A DNA stretch of 41,488 nt from Phycisphaerales bacterium (GTDB lineage: Bacteria > Planctomycetota > Phycisphaerae > Phycisphaerales > UBA1924): NCBI GenBank assembly GCA_027083355.1, contig JALWOY010000197.1, positions 1-41,488 on the forward strand, read 5' to 3'. The position numbers and the translations under genes were made by a program. How positions within the stretch are numbered: the first letter of the stretch is position 1; each line of letters opens with the position of its first letter. The notes under the pieces were generated by a model. It saw only the letters and a list, made by a program, of their open reading frames with translations, was not told the origin of the DNA and did no database searches. This document shows, one piece after another, positions 28,775 to 36,141 of this stretch.

Positions 28775-30307
28775 TCATCCGCGGGATCTGAGCGCACGAT
28801 CGAGGCGATTGACGAGAATGGACAACGGGGTGCCGTCGATCTGGAGACCCGCATCGACCATATCGCCGCGTTCGATCCCGGCCTTCAGCCGGTTGTGCCC
28901 GGCGATGACCGCGGAATGGCTCTTGAGGCCGATCGCCTCGGCGATCTCGGGGTAACTCCGTTTGGTGAGACGCCGGGCGAGCAGGGCGATCAGAGAGCGC
29001 CCCAAGACAACGGCCTTGTGCCGACCGCGACCGCCCAGATCGGGCCTCGTCACCCCCACCGCTTCGCAGACCGCCGCGATGATGTGATCGATCGGCACGG
29101 GCCTGGCCGGCACTTCCATGTCGGGATCACCCAGTCGGAGAGCGGCCGACGCCGTGGCGGCATCGACGGCCCCCCCGCAATCGGGACGGGTGATGCGGAT
29201 GTAGGCCAGCAGACGGTTCACCGCGCCGAGCAGATCCCGCACCGAGGGTGCCGCGGCGTCCGGGCAGGCCGACTCGGCGACGATGCGGACGGCTTCATCA
29301 TCGAGGACAACGCCGTGACGGGACGCGAAATGGGCCACGAGGCGGGCCGCGGTCGCCCTGTCCGGGGGCTCGATCTCCACGAGCGATCCGGAGATGAATC
29401 TCGACACGAGGGCGGCATTGAGCTGCTTGATCTGCCGGGGGTGTGCATCGGAAGCGAGGACGATGCGGGCACCCCCGAGGTCGAGCGCGTCGAAGGTGTG
29501 CAGCAGCTCGTTCTGGGTCGCGGTCTTTTTCGTGAGATAGTGGACATCGTCGATGCACAGAAGCTTGATGCGCCGGTATTTCCGGTGGAACGATTCGATG
29601 GTGTTCGAACGAATCGCGGCGAAATACTCGTTTGTGAAAGACTCGGCGGTGAGACGGCGTGTGCGCGCGCCGGGGTGGTGTTCGCTGAATCTGGCGGCGA
29701 TCGCGGCGAGCAGGTGTGATTTGCCGACACCGCTGGTGCCGAACAGGAACAGCGGGCCCTGGAATCCCGCGTCGGCCCGGGCGAACCGCCTGGCCGTCTC
29801 GAACGCGAGGCGGTTGCAGCGTCCCACGATGAAGGATTCGAAGGTGTGCACAGGCCGACGCGATGGGCGCCGCGGGGCGGCGGCGGGCACAGCGGGCCCG
29901 GCGGACACAGGCTCGGACCGCCCCCCCGGGCGCGGGGCCTCACGACCGGACGGGGCGATCTCGATGCGGAGCGGCTCGGTTTCCGATCGCCCGCACGCCG
30001 AGAGTGCCCGGCGGATCGCCCCGGCGAACCGATCCTCGATCATGTCGGCGATGAAACGATTGGGGACGGTCATGCGGACGCCGTCGTCGTCGAGATGCAG
30101 CCCGCCGGAGCGTCCGAGGTAGCGGTTGAAAACATCATCGCCGATCTCGGCGCGGAGCGATGAGATGAACGGCCCCGTGTTCGGGGGTTGATTGCGGGGT
30201 CCGCCCGGGGGTCCGCCCTGGGGGCCGGGGCAGACGCGTCGTTCGGCGTGGGTATCGGCGTCGCGTCCGCCGACTCTTGCCTGTGTTGTCTCTGTCCGTC
30301 CCTGCAT
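28775..30307 (-). CDS. dnaA: Chromosomal replication initiator DnaA, divergent
   Basis: 510 aa from the ATG at 30307; an internal start is possible since domain I homology begins at about residue 45 (FISSLRAEIGDDVFNRYL). Walker A is GTSGVGKSHLL (190-200), Walker B LLCIDDVHYL, arginine-finger box LVSRF, and sensor II SVRDLLGAVNRLLAYI. Domain IV is unusual: the canonical PRQIAMYL is GRSLIALL, and the DNA-contacting DHTTV is SHSAV, although PEIAEAIG is kept. A tail of about 35 residues follows. DnaA binds DnaA boxes at oriC and opens DNA for replication. The usual neighbours dnaN, recF and rpmH are absent. The ribosome binding site is weak. A paralogue elsewhere cannot be excluded. Confidence 0.88.
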   Translation of the reverse strand: MQGRTETTQARVGGRDADTHAERRVCPGPQGGPPGGPRNQPPNTGPFISSLRAEIGDDVFNRYLGRSGGLHLDDDGVRMTVPNRFIADMIEDRFAGAIRRALSACGRSETEPLRIEIAPSGREAPRPGGRSEPVSAGPAVPAAAPRRPSRRPVHTFESFIVGRCNRLAFETARRFARADAGFQGPLFLFGTSGVGKSHLLAAIAARFSEHHPGARTRRLTAESFTNEYFAAIRSNTIESFHRKYRRIKLLCIDDVHYLTKKTATQNELLHTFDALDLGGARIVLASDAHPRQIKQLNAALVSRFISGSLVEIEPPDRATAARLVAHFASRHGVVLDDEAVRIVAESACPDAAAPSVRDLLGAVNRLLAYIRITRPDCGGAVDAATASAALRLGDPDMEVPARPVPIDHIIAAVCEAVGVTRPDLGGRGRHKAVVLGRSLIALLARRLTKRSYPEIAEAIGLKSHSAVIAGHNRLKAGIERGDMVDAGLQIDGTPLSILVNRLDRALRSRG

Positions 30308-30350
30308 TCGATTCTCGGTGGGTCTGGGTGTGCGCGAGTGATATCCGCCC

Positions 30351-30403
30351 GGCGCGGCCTAGCCGCGCCCCGCCCGGAAAACCGGGCAGATCAGAAAGGA
30401 GGT
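30351..30403. promoter_or_regulatory. Hairpins and 16S-tail-like sequence in the dnaA leader
   Basis: GGCGCGGC-CTA-GCCGCGCC (30351-30369) and GCCCGG-AAAA-CCGGGC (30372-30387) are two adjacent perfect inverted repeats. Beside them the plus strand reads AGAAAGGAGGT (30393-30403), fully complementary to the end of 16S, five bases before a TTG. On the dnaA strand the same bases read like the 16S tail itself. Confidence 0.4.
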
Positions 30404-30422
30404 TCCGTTGTCGCCGGGGGTC

Positions 30423-30566
30423 TCAGCCGCGGAGCAGCAGGAGACGGTCGGTCGGGGCAAGCCCAAAGTCTGCGTCGGTCGTGCGGCCGGACATAGTGTG
30501 TTCGCGATCGGCATTGGTGATCCGAAGAACCGGATATTCGCACACTTCTTTGTCCAGCACAAGCAT
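30423..30566 (-). CDS. Possible 47-aa small protein upstream of dnaA
   Basis: The ATG at 30566 has GGAGG 7 bp upstream. It starts MLVLDKEVCEYPVLRITN, faintly like the CsrA start (MLVLxRKxGE) but lacking the rest of CsrA, and ends RLLLLRG. Third-position GC is visibly lower than in neighbouring genes. It lies between the GNAT gene and dnaA on the same strand. A plus-strand frame (TTG 30408 to 30761) with a perfect ribosome binding site overlaps it; at most one is likely real. No function is assigned. Confidence 0.35.
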   Translation of the reverse strand: MLVLDKEVCEYPVLRITNADREHTMSGRTTDADFGLAPTDRLLLLRG

Positions 30567-30739
30567 CGCACATCCTCCGCGATGGGTGTTTTTGCGAATC
30601 CCAGAACGGCTCGGATGAATCGTCGCGGGCGTCGCCCGCGGGGCGTCCAACCTCCCCGTCGCGGCTCCCGCGCCGCGCAGGCAAGAGCATACACGACCGC
30701 GTCACATCGGGCAACAGGACGGGCGTTTCGAAACGCGTG

Positions 30740-30863
30740 CCGATCGCTCATTTCCCCCTGAAAAACAAGGGGTTATCGCGACTTGAAAAAAAGCGTGCAC
30801 ATTCTTTGCGGCGATGCAGAGAAGTTGTGAACAACTTCGTGGAAAACGCGCTCTTGACCCGGC
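30740..30863. other. AT-richer region with DnaA-box-like site, possible origin element
   Basis: TGTGAACAA (30826-30834) is the complement of TTGTTCACA, one base from the DnaA box TTWTNCACA. It sits in a perfect inverted repeat GAAGTTGT-GA-ACAACTTC (30821-30838). CGTGGAAAA follows at once (TTTTCCACG on the other strand). The region is AT-richer than its surroundings and lies in the 556-bp gap before dnaA. Only one good box is seen, so an origin is speculative. Confidence 0.25.
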
Positions 30864-31871
30864 TCATGCGGTGGGCGTACGCGTGGAATAAACGAACGCG
30901 ATCCGCCTTGCGAACTCGGAAAAGCCGAGCCCGGCGTAGAGCGCGCGGGCGGGCTCGTTGCGGTCGTCGACGGCGCAGGAAATATCCCGCAGACGGCACC
31001 GCTGCGCGCGCGCGATGGCGGCGCGCAGGATCTTCGCGCCCAACCCCCGGCCGCGGAGGTCGGGACCAAGCCCCATATAGACCAGTTCGAGGCTGTCCTG
31101 CTCGGGGCTGGGCGAGAGCAGGACGCACCCTTCGGGGCGTCCCTCGTGCTCGACGATCCACCAGAGCGACGGGTCGAACTGTCCCGCGGAGCGGTGGGAC
31201 TCGATGACATCGTCGAGGTCGCGCAGGTCGCACAAACCGGGGCAGTCCAGGGTGTCGATGTACGAGCGGGACAGCGCGGTGCGGAGGGCCGGGGCGTCGA
31301 GATGCTCTTCAAGCCCGCGGACCTGCCGAACGTGGACCCCCTCGGGCCAGGGTTCGTCGGCCCGACCCGTTCCGGGCATCGAGAGGGGGCGTTTGAGATA
31401 GGCGAGCTCCCCGAGGCGGGTCATGCCGGCACCCGCGAACGCCTCCGTGGCCCACCATTCCTCGGGGGCCGGGAGGGCCTGGAGCAGATGCAGGCGGTCG
31501 CCGAGGGTGGCCCGGACGTCGTCGAACGCCCGCCTGAGCAGGGCGACGCGGTCGGCGTGCTGCCGGTCGCGGTCGCCGCAGCGCGGGGTCGGCCCGACGC
31601 CGGAGAGGAAGATCATGGCGGTGCGTCCGGGCTGTGGGACGATAAGGGCGACCTGTCGGACCTGCCGCGATGGCCCGACGGCGGCCCAGAAGTAATCGAG
31701 ATCGATCCCGTGGTCGGCGGCGCGGTCGAGGAAGCGTTTGCCGGCGTCGCGGTCGTTGAGTTGAGCATCCACGAGCCGACCCGCGGCGGCGAGGCGCATC
31801 CGGGGGGGGACCCTGACGATCTCGGTATGGCCGGGTTGAGGGTTCATCGCGGTCCGATCGTGGCTTGGCAT
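30864..31871 (-). CDS. GNAT-family N-acetyltransferase
   Basis: 335 aa. ATG 31871 has AAGG 8 bp upstream; an ATG at 31847 is possible. The C-terminal third is a GNAT domain: LELVYMGLGPDLRGRGLGAKI contains the acetyl-CoA pyrophosphate loop (RGRGLG), followed by ARALYAGLGFSEFARR. The N-terminal 200 residues look like a weak second GNAT copy without the acetyl-CoA loop, as in tandem GNAT (mycothiol synthase-like) proteins. The acceptor is unknown. It diverges from the next gene with a 116-bp gap. Confidence 0.8.
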   Translation of the reverse strand: MPSHDRTAMNPQPGHTEIVRVPPRMRLAAAGRLVDAQLNDRDAGKRFLDRAADHGIDLDYFWAAVGPSRQVRQVALIVPQPGRTAMIFLSGVGPTPRCGDRDRQHADRVALLRRAFDDVRATLGDRLHLLQALPAPEEWWATEAFAGAGMTRLGELAYLKRPLSMPGTGRADEPWPEGVHVRQVRGLEEHLDAPALRTALSRSYIDTLDCPGLCDLRDLDDVIESHRSAGQFDPSLWWIVEHEGRPEGCVLLSPSPEQDSLELVYMGLGPDLRGRGLGAKILRAAIARAQRCRLRDISCAVDDRNEPARALYAGLGFSEFARRIAFVYSTRTPTA

Positions 31872-31987
31872 CTGCAGCGCCTTAGACTATCCTGCTGCGC
31901 GTCGCCCGGAGCGGAGGCCGAGCGGCGTTCGGGCATATCGGCGCTAAACTCTCGCGGAAAGCGTGTCGGGGAATTCTGGACGGGGCC

Positions 31988-32635
31988 ATGATGAGCAGAG
32001 ACGTTTTTACCGGAATCCGAGCGTGCTTCGCCCTTGCCTTGCTGATCGGGTCGGCCCTCGTGCCGACCGCATCGGCGGTCCCGGAGCCGAAGCCCGTGCC
32101 GGTCCGCTGGGAGTTCGATTTCCGCCCTGAGCCCCTCCGGTTCGTCCGGCTGGACGTCGAGGGCGAGGGCCCGGTGTGGTTCGCGTTCATGACGTACCGG
32201 GTGTCGAACCATTCCGGCGAGGACCGGATTCTGGCGCCGCTGTTCGAATTGACGACGGATCACGGGGCCGTGGTCCGGTCGGGCCGCGGGGTGCCGATGG
32301 ATGTCACCCGGCGGATCATGGCGATGCTGGACGACCCGCTGCTGCAGGATCAGCTGAATATCGTCAGCACCCTGCTTCAGGGTGTGGAGAACACCCGTCG
32401 CGGGGTTGTGATCTGGCGGGTGCCCGACACAGGGGCGAGCGACGAGCTGACCGTGTTCGCGTCCGGGTTCAGCGGGGAGAGCGAAGCGTTCTATACGGAA
32501 GACCCCGAAACGGGCGAGCGTGTGCGGCATGTGCTCCGTAAGACGCGGATGCTCCGGTATGCCCTGCCGGGGGCGTTGACGCGGCACAGCCCGCCGACGC
32601 CGGAGCTGATCGAGGCCCGCTGGGTGCTCCGATAA
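31988..32635 (+). CDS. Secreted protein of unknown function
   Basis: 215 aa. It has a clear signal peptide (ACFALALLIGSALVPTASA, cleavage near residue 30). The mature part starts with a Pro-rich stretch and a beta-rich region (VWFAFMTYRVSNHSGEDRIL), then a helical middle with the motif DDPLLQDQLNIVSTLLQGVE. The fold suggests a small periplasmic beta-sandwich, but I recognise no family. The start is GGGGCC-ATG with no strong ribosome binding site; the second codon is also ATG. It is 104 bp ahead of rpmA. Confidence 0.7.
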   Translation: MMSRDVFTGIRACFALALLIGSALVPTASAVPEPKPVPVRWEFDFRPEPLRFVRLDVEGEGPVWFAFMTYRVSNHSGEDRILAPLFELTTDHGAVVRSGRGVPMDVTRRIMAMLDDPLLQDQLNIVSTLLQGVENTRRGVVIWRVPDTGASDELTVFASGFSGESEAFYTEDPETGERVRHVLRKTRMLRYALPGALTRHSPPTPELIEARWVLR

Positions 32636-32739
32636 AGGATCGGGGCACCGGGGCTTGGTGGACACGGGCGCGTCCGCGGGCCTATCGTTGCGGCCCGGCA
32701 ACGGGCTGAACCGAACAAACGACGACGGAAGATACAGCC

Positions 32740-33045
32740 ATGGCGCATAAAAAGGGACAGGGCTCGTCGAAGAACGGGCGTGATTCGAACCCGCAGTACC
32801 GCGGGGTGAAGCTCTACGGCGGCGAGTTCGCCAAGCCGGGGGCGATCATCATCCGGCAATGCGGGACAAAGTTCCACCCCGGGTTCAATGTCCGCCGCGG
32901 CAAGGACGACACGCTGTTCAGCGTCGGCACCGGGCGGGTGGTGTTCCAAGGGCGGAAGGTGCACGTCGATCCGATCGAGGACGACGCGGTGCGGCCCGTG
33001 CCGTTGCAGCGCATCCGGGCGGCCCGGGCGGCGAAAACCGGCTGA
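32740..33045 (+). CDS. rpmA: 50S ribosomal protein L27
   Basis: 101 aa. It begins [20 protein letters not shown] and continues [19 protein letters not shown], the standard L27 signature. The N-terminal tail, which reaches the peptidyl transferase centre, has no extra cleavable extension. GGAAG lies 11 bp before the ATG. L21 (rplU) and obgE, its usual partners, are missing, so the gene stands alone with a terminator right after it. Confidence 0.97.
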   Translation: MAHKKGQGSSKNGRDSNPQYRGVKLYGGEFAKPGAIIIRQCGTKFHPGFNVRRGKDDTLFSVGTGRVVFQGRKVHVDPIEDDAVRPVPLQRIRAARAAKTG

Positions 33046-33072
33046 TCCGCGATCCAAACCGGGCGAAAAGTG

Positions 33073-33098
33073 CCGGCCTTCCTGGGGCCGGTTTTTTT
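33073..33098 (+). terminator. Rho-independent terminator of rpmA
   Basis: CCGGCC and GGCCGG enclose a 7-nt loop and are followed by seven T. It lies 28 bp after the rpmA stop codon. Confidence 0.9.
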
Positions 33099-33241
33099 AC
33101 GATCGTCCCGGGCGGAGACGCATTATTGCGCACGGGCGGGGCTTCACGGGTCGTTGCCGATCCCGCGTCCGCCATACCATTCGTGACCCGGCAGGAGCGC
33201 GCCGGCGGGTCTGAAACCGAAATCCTGACGGGGAGCCATTC

Positions 33242-34585
33242 GTGAAGCATGTACTCGTTCTCGGGGCCGGGAAGTCGTCGCCTTATCTGATTCATCATCT
33301 GCTGCAGAACGCCGAGGCGGGCGGCTGGCGGGTGACGGTGGGCGACGTGGACGAGGGGCTGGCCCGCGAGCGTGTGGGCGATCATCCCCGCGGCGAGGCG
33401 ACCCGGTTCGACGTGAACAACGAGGCGACGCGTTCATCGCTGATTGAATCGGCGGACGTCGTGGTGAACATGCTCGGGCCGATGTATCAGGATCTGGTGG
33501 CGTGGGACTGTGTGTCGCACGGTCGGCACATGCTCAGCGTGTCGTACCGGGATCAGGCGGTGCGGGATCTGGCCGCGGACGCCGAGCGCAAGGGCGTGCT
33601 GCTGCTCTGCGAGCTGGGTCTGGACCCCGGGATCGACCACATGTCGGCGATGCAGATCATCGACAACGTGCGACGCGAGGGCGGCAAGATCACGGCGTTC
33701 CGCTCGTACGGCAGCGGTGTCCCCGCGCCGGGGCAGGAGACGAACCCGCTTCAGTACGTCATCACGTGGAACCCCCGCAACGTGGTGATGGCGGCCGAGA
33801 ACGGCGCACAGTACATGGAGGACGGGTCGATCAAGTGCGTGCCGTGGCACCACGTCTTCCATCACACCTGGCACGTGGACGTGGACGGGGTCGGTGAGAT
33901 GGAGGCGTACCCCAACCGTGATTCGCTGTCGTACATGCAGTCTTTCGGGCTCGAGGACGTCACGACGATGATCCGGGGGACGCTGCGGTACCCGGGGTGG
34001 TCGGAAACATGGGCACAGATCGTCCGGCTCGGGCTGCCGAACGAGCACCTGCGGATCACGGGTCTCGCCGAGCGGACGTACCGGGAAGTGATCGAGATGT
34101 TCCTGCCGCTGAACCACGCGGGCCCGCCGATCGAGTCGCGTCTGGCGCGGTACCTGGGGATCAGCCCGACGGGGCGGATCATGCAGAACCTGAAATGGCT
34201 CGGGCTGCTGAGCGATGAACCGACCGGGTGCCGGGGGGACACGGCCGCGGCGATGATGGTGGAACTGCTGGAAAAGAAGCTGCCGCTGGGCGAGGGTGTG
34301 CGTGACCTTGTGATCCTGCTGCATTCGATGGATGTGGAATATCCGGATCGGCCGGCCGAGCGGGTGACCTCGACATTCACTTCGGAGGGGCAGGCCGAGG
34401 GGTTCACGGCGATGGCGATCTCGGTTGGTCTGCCGACGGCGTTGGCGGTGCGTCTGTTGCTGGACGGCCGGCTGACGCTGCGGGGTTCGCAGATCCCGAC
34501 GGACCCCGAGATCTATGAGCCGATCCTGAAGGAGCTCGAGAAGGAAGGTCTGAAGTTCAAGGAAAAGGTGGAGGTGCTCGGGTAG
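33242..34585 (+). CDS. Saccharopine dehydrogenase (glutamate-forming, LYS9 type)
   Basis: 447 aa. The N-terminal NAD(P)-binding fold begins MKHVLVLGAGKSSPYLIHHLL. LGLDPGIDHMSAMQIID is the family hallmark, followed by FRSYGSGVPAPGQETNPLQY, and the C-terminal domain includes TSTFTSEGQAEGFTAMAISVGLPTA. Enzymes of this type oxidise saccharopine to glutamate plus 2-aminoadipate semialdehyde; in animals and plants this is the SDH half of the bifunctional LKR/SDH. The next gene fits the LKR half, so the two probably act together. The start is ATG or GTG at the 33242 region; GGGAG lies 5 bp upstream. Confidence 0.85.
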   Translation: MKHVLVLGAGKSSPYLIHHLLQNAEAGGWRVTVGDVDEGLARERVGDHPRGEATRFDVNNEATRSSLIESADVVVNMLGPMYQDLVAWDCVSHGRHMLSVSYRDQAVRDLAADAERKGVLLLCELGLDPGIDHMSAMQIIDNVRREGGKITAFRSYGSGVPAPGQETNPLQYVITWNPRNVVMAAENGAQYMEDGSIKCVPWHHVFHHTWHVDVDGVGEMEAYPNRDSLSYMQSFGLEDVTTMIRGTLRYPGWSETWAQIVRLGLPNEHLRITGLAERTYREVIEMFLPLNHAGPPIESRLARYLGISPTGRIMQNLKWLGLLSDEPTGCRGDTAAAMMVELLEKKLPLGEGVRDLVILLHSMDVEYPDRPAERVTSTFTSEGQAEGFTAMAISVGLPTALAVRLLLDGRLTLRGSQIPTDPEIYEPILKELEKEGLKFKEKVEVLG

Positions 34586-34614
34586 GGCACGCGGGGCGCC
34601 CGGGCCACTCACAG

Positions 34615-34715
34615 AGACAGGCGTGGCACCTGCCCCACCGGGGAGAGAGGGGATAGACAGGCGGGACGCCTGTCCCACCTGGGGATGGGGAGACAGGCGT
34701 GGGGCCTGCCCCACC
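34615..34715. repeat. Three GACAGGCGGGACGCCTGTC-type palindromic repeats
   Basis: 25-bp units lie at 34615-34639, 34655-34679 and 34691-34715, each beginning AGACAGGCG. The middle one has perfect arms GACAGGCG/CGCCTGTC; the others have decayed arms. A fourth relative is at 4220. Repeats of this type are widespread between genes in planctomycetes and related phyla. Here they fill the 162-bp gap between the two dehydrogenase genes. Confidence 0.8.
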
Positions 34716-34747
34716 ATCGGCAATGAACCGGATCGAGGAGGTGTCGG

Positions 34748-35872
34748 ATGTTGACGCTGGGTGTTGTCGGCTCGTCGAGAATGGAAAACGAGAACCGGGT
34801 GCCGCTGCATCCCGATCATTTCGATCAGATCCCGCCCGAAATCGCCGAGCGGCTGACCTTCGAAGCGGGGTACGGCGAGCGGTTCGGGATCTCGGACGAC
34901 GAGATCGCGTCGCGGTTCGGCCCGGTGGCGTCGCGGGACGCGCTGCTGAACGACCCCGACATCGTGCTGCTCCCGAAGCCGCTGGAATCGGACCTGCGCG
35001 ACATGCGCGAGGGCATGATCCACTGGGGCTGGCCGCACTGCGTGCAGCAGCGCGGGATCACGCAGGCGGCGATCGACCGGAAGCTGACGCTGCTGGCGTG
35101 GGAGGCGATGTTCGCGTGGCGGGGCGAGGTGCGCGACATCCACCTGTTCGCCCGGAACAACGAGATGGCCGGGTACTGCGGGGTCGATCACGCGATGACG
35201 CTGGCGGGGATCGACGGTTTCTTCGGCCCGCCGATGAAAGCGGTGGTGTTGAGTTTCGGGTCGGTCAGCCGGGGCGCGGTGCAGGCGTTGCTGGCCAAGG
35301 GTGTGCGCGACATCACGGTGTACACGCAGAGGCCCCCGGAGCGGGTGGCGAACATGATCCCGGGCGCCCGGCACGGGCGGATGGTCGTGGGCGACGCCGC
35401 GATCACGGTGATCGAAGAGGACGGGACGAGTCGGCCGCTGCGTGACGCGATCGCCGAATCGGACATCGTCGTCAACGGGATTCTTCAGGACACCGACGCG
35501 CCGCTGATGTACCTGCGTGAAGGCGAGGAGAACCTGCTGAAGCGCGGGGCGCTGATCGTGGACGTGAGCTGCGACGAGGGGATGGGGTTCCCGTTCGCGA
35601 GGCCGACGTCGTTCGAGGAGCCGGTGTTCGAGGCCGGCCCGGCGATTTATTACGCCGTGAACCACTCGCCGAGCTGGCACTGGCGCAGCGCTTCCTGGGA
35701 GCTGTCGCGCGTCGTGTTGACTTTCCTGCGGACTGTGATGGAGGGGCCCGAGGCGTGGGCCCGGGACGAGACGATCCGGCGTTGCATCGAGATCCGCGAG
35801 GGCGTGATCCAGAACCCGAAGATCCTGTCTTTCCAGGGACGATCCGCGGAATATCCGCACTTGCCGGTGTGA
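34748..35872 (+). CDS. Lysine-2-oxoglutarate reductase-like / N5-(carboxyethyl)ornithine synthase-family dehydrogenase
   Basis: 374 aa; ATG 34748 has GGAGG 6 bp upstream. It belongs to the alanine dehydrogenase/PNT superfamily: VVGSSRMENENRVPLHP is the substrate domain, AVVLSFGSVSRGAVQALLAKG the nucleotide site, and VDVSCDEGMGFPFARPTSFE a segment I recall from N5-(carboxyethyl)ornithine synthases. Those enzymes reductively join an amino acid side-chain amine to a 2-oxoacid, the same chemistry as saccharopine formation from lysine and 2-oxoglutarate. Because it follows a saccharopine dehydrogenase, the lysine-ketoglutarate reductase role is favoured; this is inference from context. Carboxyethyl-ornithine or -lysine formation remains possible. 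Confidence 0.75.
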   Translation: MLTLGVVGSSRMENENRVPLHPDHFDQIPPEIAERLTFEAGYGERFGISDDEIASRFGPVASRDALLNDPDIVLLPKPLESDLRDMREGMIHWGWPHCVQQRGITQAAIDRKLTLLAWEAMFAWRGEVRDIHLFARNNEMAGYCGVDHAMTLAGIDGFFGPPMKAVVLSFGSVSRGAVQALLAKGVRDITVYTQRPPERVANMIPGARHGRMVVGDAAITVIEEDGTSRPLRDAIAESDIVVNGILQDTDAPLMYLREGEENLLKRGALIVDVSCDEGMGFPFARPTSFEEPVFEAGPAIYYAVNHSPSWHWRSASWELSRVVLTFLRTVMEGPEAWARDETIRRCIEIREGVIQNPKILSFQGRSAEYPHLPV

Positions 35873-36048
35873 TCGCGGCCGAATCGCGATTCTCGTGTTT
35901 ATCTCGGCCCCTGTTTCGAACACGGCATGATCCCACGCGCACGGCACGGACACGCCGCGTTTGATGCCAAGATGCATCGTTTTGGCCTTGAATCCGTGCG
36001 ACACCAAGGGCCGGGGATGTCTGGGGGCCGAGAGAAGGCGCACAAAGA

Positions 36049-36076
36049 GCCGGCGGATTCCGGGGAAACCGCCGGC
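36049..36076 (-). terminator. Terminator of the porin gene
   Basis: GCCGGCGG and CCGCCGGC form a perfect 8-bp stem. On the minus strand TCTTTGTG follows, a weak T-tract. It lies 65 bp past the porin stop codon. Otherwise 35873-36141 shows nothing recognisable. Confidence 0.6.
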
Positions 36077-36141
36077 GTGTTGTGGTCCAGCCATGATCGC
36101 CGCAACGATCGGGCCGGGTTCGCGAAAAGATTCGGCGAGGT

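Noticed and set aside
30408-30761. Plus-strand 117-codon frame with a perfect ribosome binding site
   Set aside because: TTG start, no recognisable domain, Arg-rich C-terminal half like a shadow frame; noted under the dnaA leader finding but not called as a gene.
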